The position numbers and the translations under genes are program-made. Of a stretch of 6,418 nt of DNA, positions 4,716 to 6,418 are shown in pieces. Location of the stretch: positions 1 to 6,418 of the forward strand of contig JAHIFH010000030.1 in assembly GCA_018900995.1 (NCBI GenBank). Reading direction: 5' to 3'. Numbering within the stretch: position 1 is the first letter of the stretch; every line of letters begins with the position of its first letter. The stretch is from Patescibacteria group bacterium (GTDB lineage Bacteria > Patescibacteriota > Microgenomatia > PFEM01 > JAHIFH01). The notes beneath the pieces are model-generated. The model was given only the letters and a program-made list of their open reading frames with translations. It was not told where the DNA came from and ran no database searches.

Positions 4716-5906
4716 TCACAAGCAAGCTAAAAGAATAGCCAGCCAACCCATGACCCAAGGATAAAATAAAGAGTTGAGAAAGAATGAATGGGCAATCACT
4801 GCTCCTAAACTAGCAAGACAAACAACGCCAATAATTTTCTTTCTTTGCCAAAAAGCTAAAAACCCGGCGCCTCCTAAATACCAAAGATAACTAATCAAAC
4901 CTAAAATCCCGGTTGTCGCCAAAACAAACAATAAACTGGAATCCGTCCCCGCACCAGCATGGCTTTCTTGCCATTTCTCTTCTTCCAGAAACCCATAATC
5001 CCTTTGAGCATAGCGATAGGTGTTAAAACCTACCCCAATCAAGGGATGGTCTTTAATGATAGCAATCGCATTCTGCCAACTTTCAAAGCGGTCAAAAATA
5101 GAATAAGTTCGCGTCAGTTTGCCTCCTTCTCCTTTTGGCTGAGGAAGAATAGCCAAGGAGAGCAAAAGCAGAACCAGGGCAACAATAAAAAGTCTTCCCG
5201 TTTTTCTTAGCCAGGCGATAACCCCCATCCCCACTAAAAATGCCAAATAAGAGCTGCGCGAGTGAGTTAAAATCAAAGCTGCATAGACAGCCACCGTAGA
5301 TAAAATTAACCACCGATTATTTCTGTTCTTGAAAAGCAGATTAATCAGAATAATCAGGGTTAAGACCAAGATTAGCCCAGTAAAACCGGGATCAAGAAAA
5401 GTGGAAACCAGACGGTAATAATGGGGGTCCCACTCAATCACCTCCAGGGCTTTTAAATTAGGCCAAAGAAAGTACTGAACAAAACCAAAAAAAGCAATTG
5501 CTACTCCTATAATCACTAAAAATTTCAATATATCTAGGCTCTTAAACCAGCGGTCTTTTATATCAAAAAGAACAAAGTAAAGTCCGGCATAAACCAGCCA
5601 GCGCACTAAATAAAGACCAGCCACCATAACTTCCCTATTTGATAGTAGGGGACTGGCTAATCCAAGAGAGAACAAACTAATAGCGAAAAATAAAAAAATG
5701 GGTAGAGCTAAAGGCGGCAATTGATATTTCTTTTTCTTCAGCCCAAACCGCCATACTCCCCAGGCAAGCAGTAAAAGGAGCAAAACAATATCTGTCATAT
5801 AAAGATGGACTTCTGGCCCGAGAAAATTAAGAGGGATTTTTGTTAGCTGGCCAAAAGGAAAAAGAACCAGATAAGTAAAAAACAGTCCTTCAATTACTTT
5901 TTTCAT
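4716..5906 (-). CDS. O-antigen ligase / polymerase-like membrane protein (Wzy_C family)
   Basis: This 396-residue polytopic membrane protein has about ten to twelve hydrophobic segments spread over its length. Family marks include LTHSRSSYLAFLVG (213-226), where an Arg after T.S is typical, and the extracytoplasmic-loop motif FDRFESWQNAIAIIKDHPL (271-289) followed by IGVGFNTYRYA. After that come ESHAGAGTDSSLL and a GILGL helix (333-337), corresponding to the usual H...L...G..GL region. Members transfer or polymerise undecaprenyl-linked glycans at the outer face of the membrane. Whether this one is a ligase, a polymerase or a glycoprotein oligosaccharyltransferase cannot be told from sequence. 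Its ATG overlaps the upstream stop by one base (TAATG), with GGAG at 5917-5920, so coupled expression with the glycosyltransferase-like gene is expected. Confidence 0.87.
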   Translation of the reverse strand: MKKVIEGLFFTYLVLFPFGQLTKIPLNFLGPEVHLYMTDIVLLLLLLAWGVWRFGLKKKKYQLPPLALPIFLFFAISLFSLGLASPLLSNREVMVAGLYLVRWLVYAGLYFVLFDIKDRWFKSLDILKFLVIIGVAIAFFGFVQYFLWPNLKALEVIEWDPHYYRLVSTFLDPGFTGLILVLTLIILINLLFKNRNNRWLILSTVAVYAALILTHSRSSYLAFLVGMGVIAWLRKTGRLFIVALVLLLLSLAILPQPKGEGGKLTRTYSIFDRFESWQNAIAIIKDHPLIGVGFNTYRYAQRDYGFLEEEKWQESHAGAGTDSSLLFVLATTGILGLISYLWYLGGAGFLAFWQRKKIIGVVCLASLGAVIAHSFFLNSLFYPWVMGWLAILLACL

Positions 5907-6418
5907 TAATAAAAATCTCCGTAGTAATAAAGTTTGACTTTGGTTTTTTCGTTTTCATACAAAAGCTCAAGCTCGCCAAACTCTTCTGGCAAATCCATTT
6001 CTTTAACTAAGATATGAGTAAAATAAGTGCCAGCTTTTGCCCAAGACTCATGAACAAAAGGAAAATCAACATAATAAAGATTATGAATATTATAAATCAA
6101 AACCAAATCATTTTCTTTGATATTTTCTCTAAAAAAGCCATCAACATCATAAAAATCGCCATAGTCAAAATTTAATCTTTGGCTTAAAAATTCATCCTTA
6201 GTTTGCTTGCCAAAAACCACGGGTAAGAATTTCCGAGTCGCAATTGCTCTTGAGCCAAGATTAAAAACACAAGCCAGAACAATAGCGCCAATAGCGATTT
6301 TCTGAATTGCTTTTTTGCTTGACCCCAGAATTTTCATACACACAAAGATTAAAGCGGGAATAAAAGGCAGTAAATAACGAGCTGATGAGGGTGGGGATAG
6401 AAACCAAAATACATAACC
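5906..6418 (-). CDS. C-terminal part of a multi-pass membrane protein, probably GT-C glycosyltransferase-like (partial)
   Basis: The frame is open to the right edge, giving the last 170 residues of a longer protein; a GTG at 6343 is not treated as the start because coding continues without a stop upstream of it. The visible part begins with a hydrophobic stretch and FLSPPSSARYLLPFIPALIF (6-25), then a second membrane segment (about 38-54), and ends in a soluble region (60-170) rich in Tyr and Phe with LVLIYNIHNLYYVDFP. The SPP..RYLLP..P pattern near the last helices resembles GT39/GT83-type membrane mannosyl- or arabinosyltransferases, whose catalytic N-terminal loop would be off-window. The downstream O-antigen-ligase-like partner supports a surface glycan role. 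Family assignment is moderate because no catalytic residues are visible. Confidence 0.6.
   Translation of the reverse strand, partial: GYVFWFLSPPSSARYLLPFIPALIFVCMKILGSSKKAIQKIAIGAIVLACVFNLGSRAIATRKFLPVVFGKQTKDEFLSQRLNFDYGDFYDVDGFFRENIKENDLVLIYNIHNLYYVDFPFVHESWAKAGTYFTHILVKEMDLPEEFGELELLYENEKTKVKLYYYGDFY
5917..5920 (-). promoter_or_regulatory. Shine-Dalgarno GGAG for the O-antigen-ligase-like gene
   Basis: GGAG on the minus strand lies 10 nt before the ATG at 5906 and inside the last codons (GDFY) of the upstream gene. It supports the ATG that overlaps the upstream TAA as the true start. Confidence 0.6.

Noticed and set aside
4716..4718. UGA recoding to glycine as in some CPR lineages
   Set aside because: TGA ends both the O-antigen-ligase-like gene and gatC at natural C-termini, and no in-frame TGA interrupts any gene. 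The tRNA-Gly here has anticodon CCC, not UCA.
4959..5313. Short open frames on both strands inside the O-antigen-ligase-like gene
   Set aside because: They are other-frame shadows of a clear membrane-protein gene, with no ribosome sites or recognisable domains.
5906..6343. A self-contained 145-residue protein starting at the GTG at 6343
   Set aside because: The frame stays open to the right edge and the upstream codons encode a proper membrane-protein motif (SPP..RYLLP), so the piece is the end of a larger gene rather than a small gene.

Overview
The window reads as a compact, moderately AT-rich bacterial chromosome segment, most likely from a Candidate Phyla Radiation (Patescibacteria) genome, possibly the Microgenomates side. 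The basis is family resemblance recalled from memory: GatA carries an NMDAWAHG motif, PolX has an IEPSHDLG / AEHNPS style PHP domain, and there is a small membrane-anchored LysM protein and a glucodextranase-B-like Ig protein. Genes overlap or nearly touch, and TGA is used as a normal stop (gatC and the O-antigen-ligase-like gene), which argues against the UGA=Gly lineages. The taxonomic placement is inference.

Layout. Positions 1-2900 (minus strand) form a tightly overlapping operon transcribed right to left: polX (X-family DNA polymerase with PHP domain), gatC and gatA (cut by the left edge). These are a DNA repair enzyme followed by two subunits of the tRNA-dependent amidotransferase that makes Gln-tRNA(Gln) and/or Asn-tRNA(Asn); gatB is not in the window. 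Positions 2901-3000 are a divergent control region with a TATAAT box toward polX, a TTGACT/TACTAT promoter toward the tRNAs, and a near-perfect palindrome between them.

Positions 3001-4711 (plus strand) alternate tRNA genes and membrane/surface protein genes: tRNA-Asp(GUC), a two-LysM membrane protein, tRNA-Gly(CCC), tRNA-Thr(CGU), and a membrane protein with two Ig-like domains whose ATG starts one base after the mature end of tRNA-Thr. The spacing suggests one mixed tRNA-mRNA transcription unit in which tRNA processing would define the mRNA ends. A 13-bp direct repeat sits exactly 9 nt before both tRNA-Gly and tRNA-Thr, and an inverted copy of part of it precedes tRNA-Gly.

Positions 4716-6418 (minus strand) hold two overlapping genes of a cell-surface polysaccharide type: the C-terminal end of a large polytopic membrane protein resembling a GT-C glycosyltransferase (cut by the right edge), then a complete O-antigen-ligase/polymerase-like (Wzy_C) membrane protein. 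This pair converges on the plus-strand unit with only 4 nt between stop codons. No CRISPR array, insertion sequence or rRNA was seen, and no gene-free stretch exceeds 300 bases. The most unusual part is the tRNA/LysM/Ig region and its divergent promoter.
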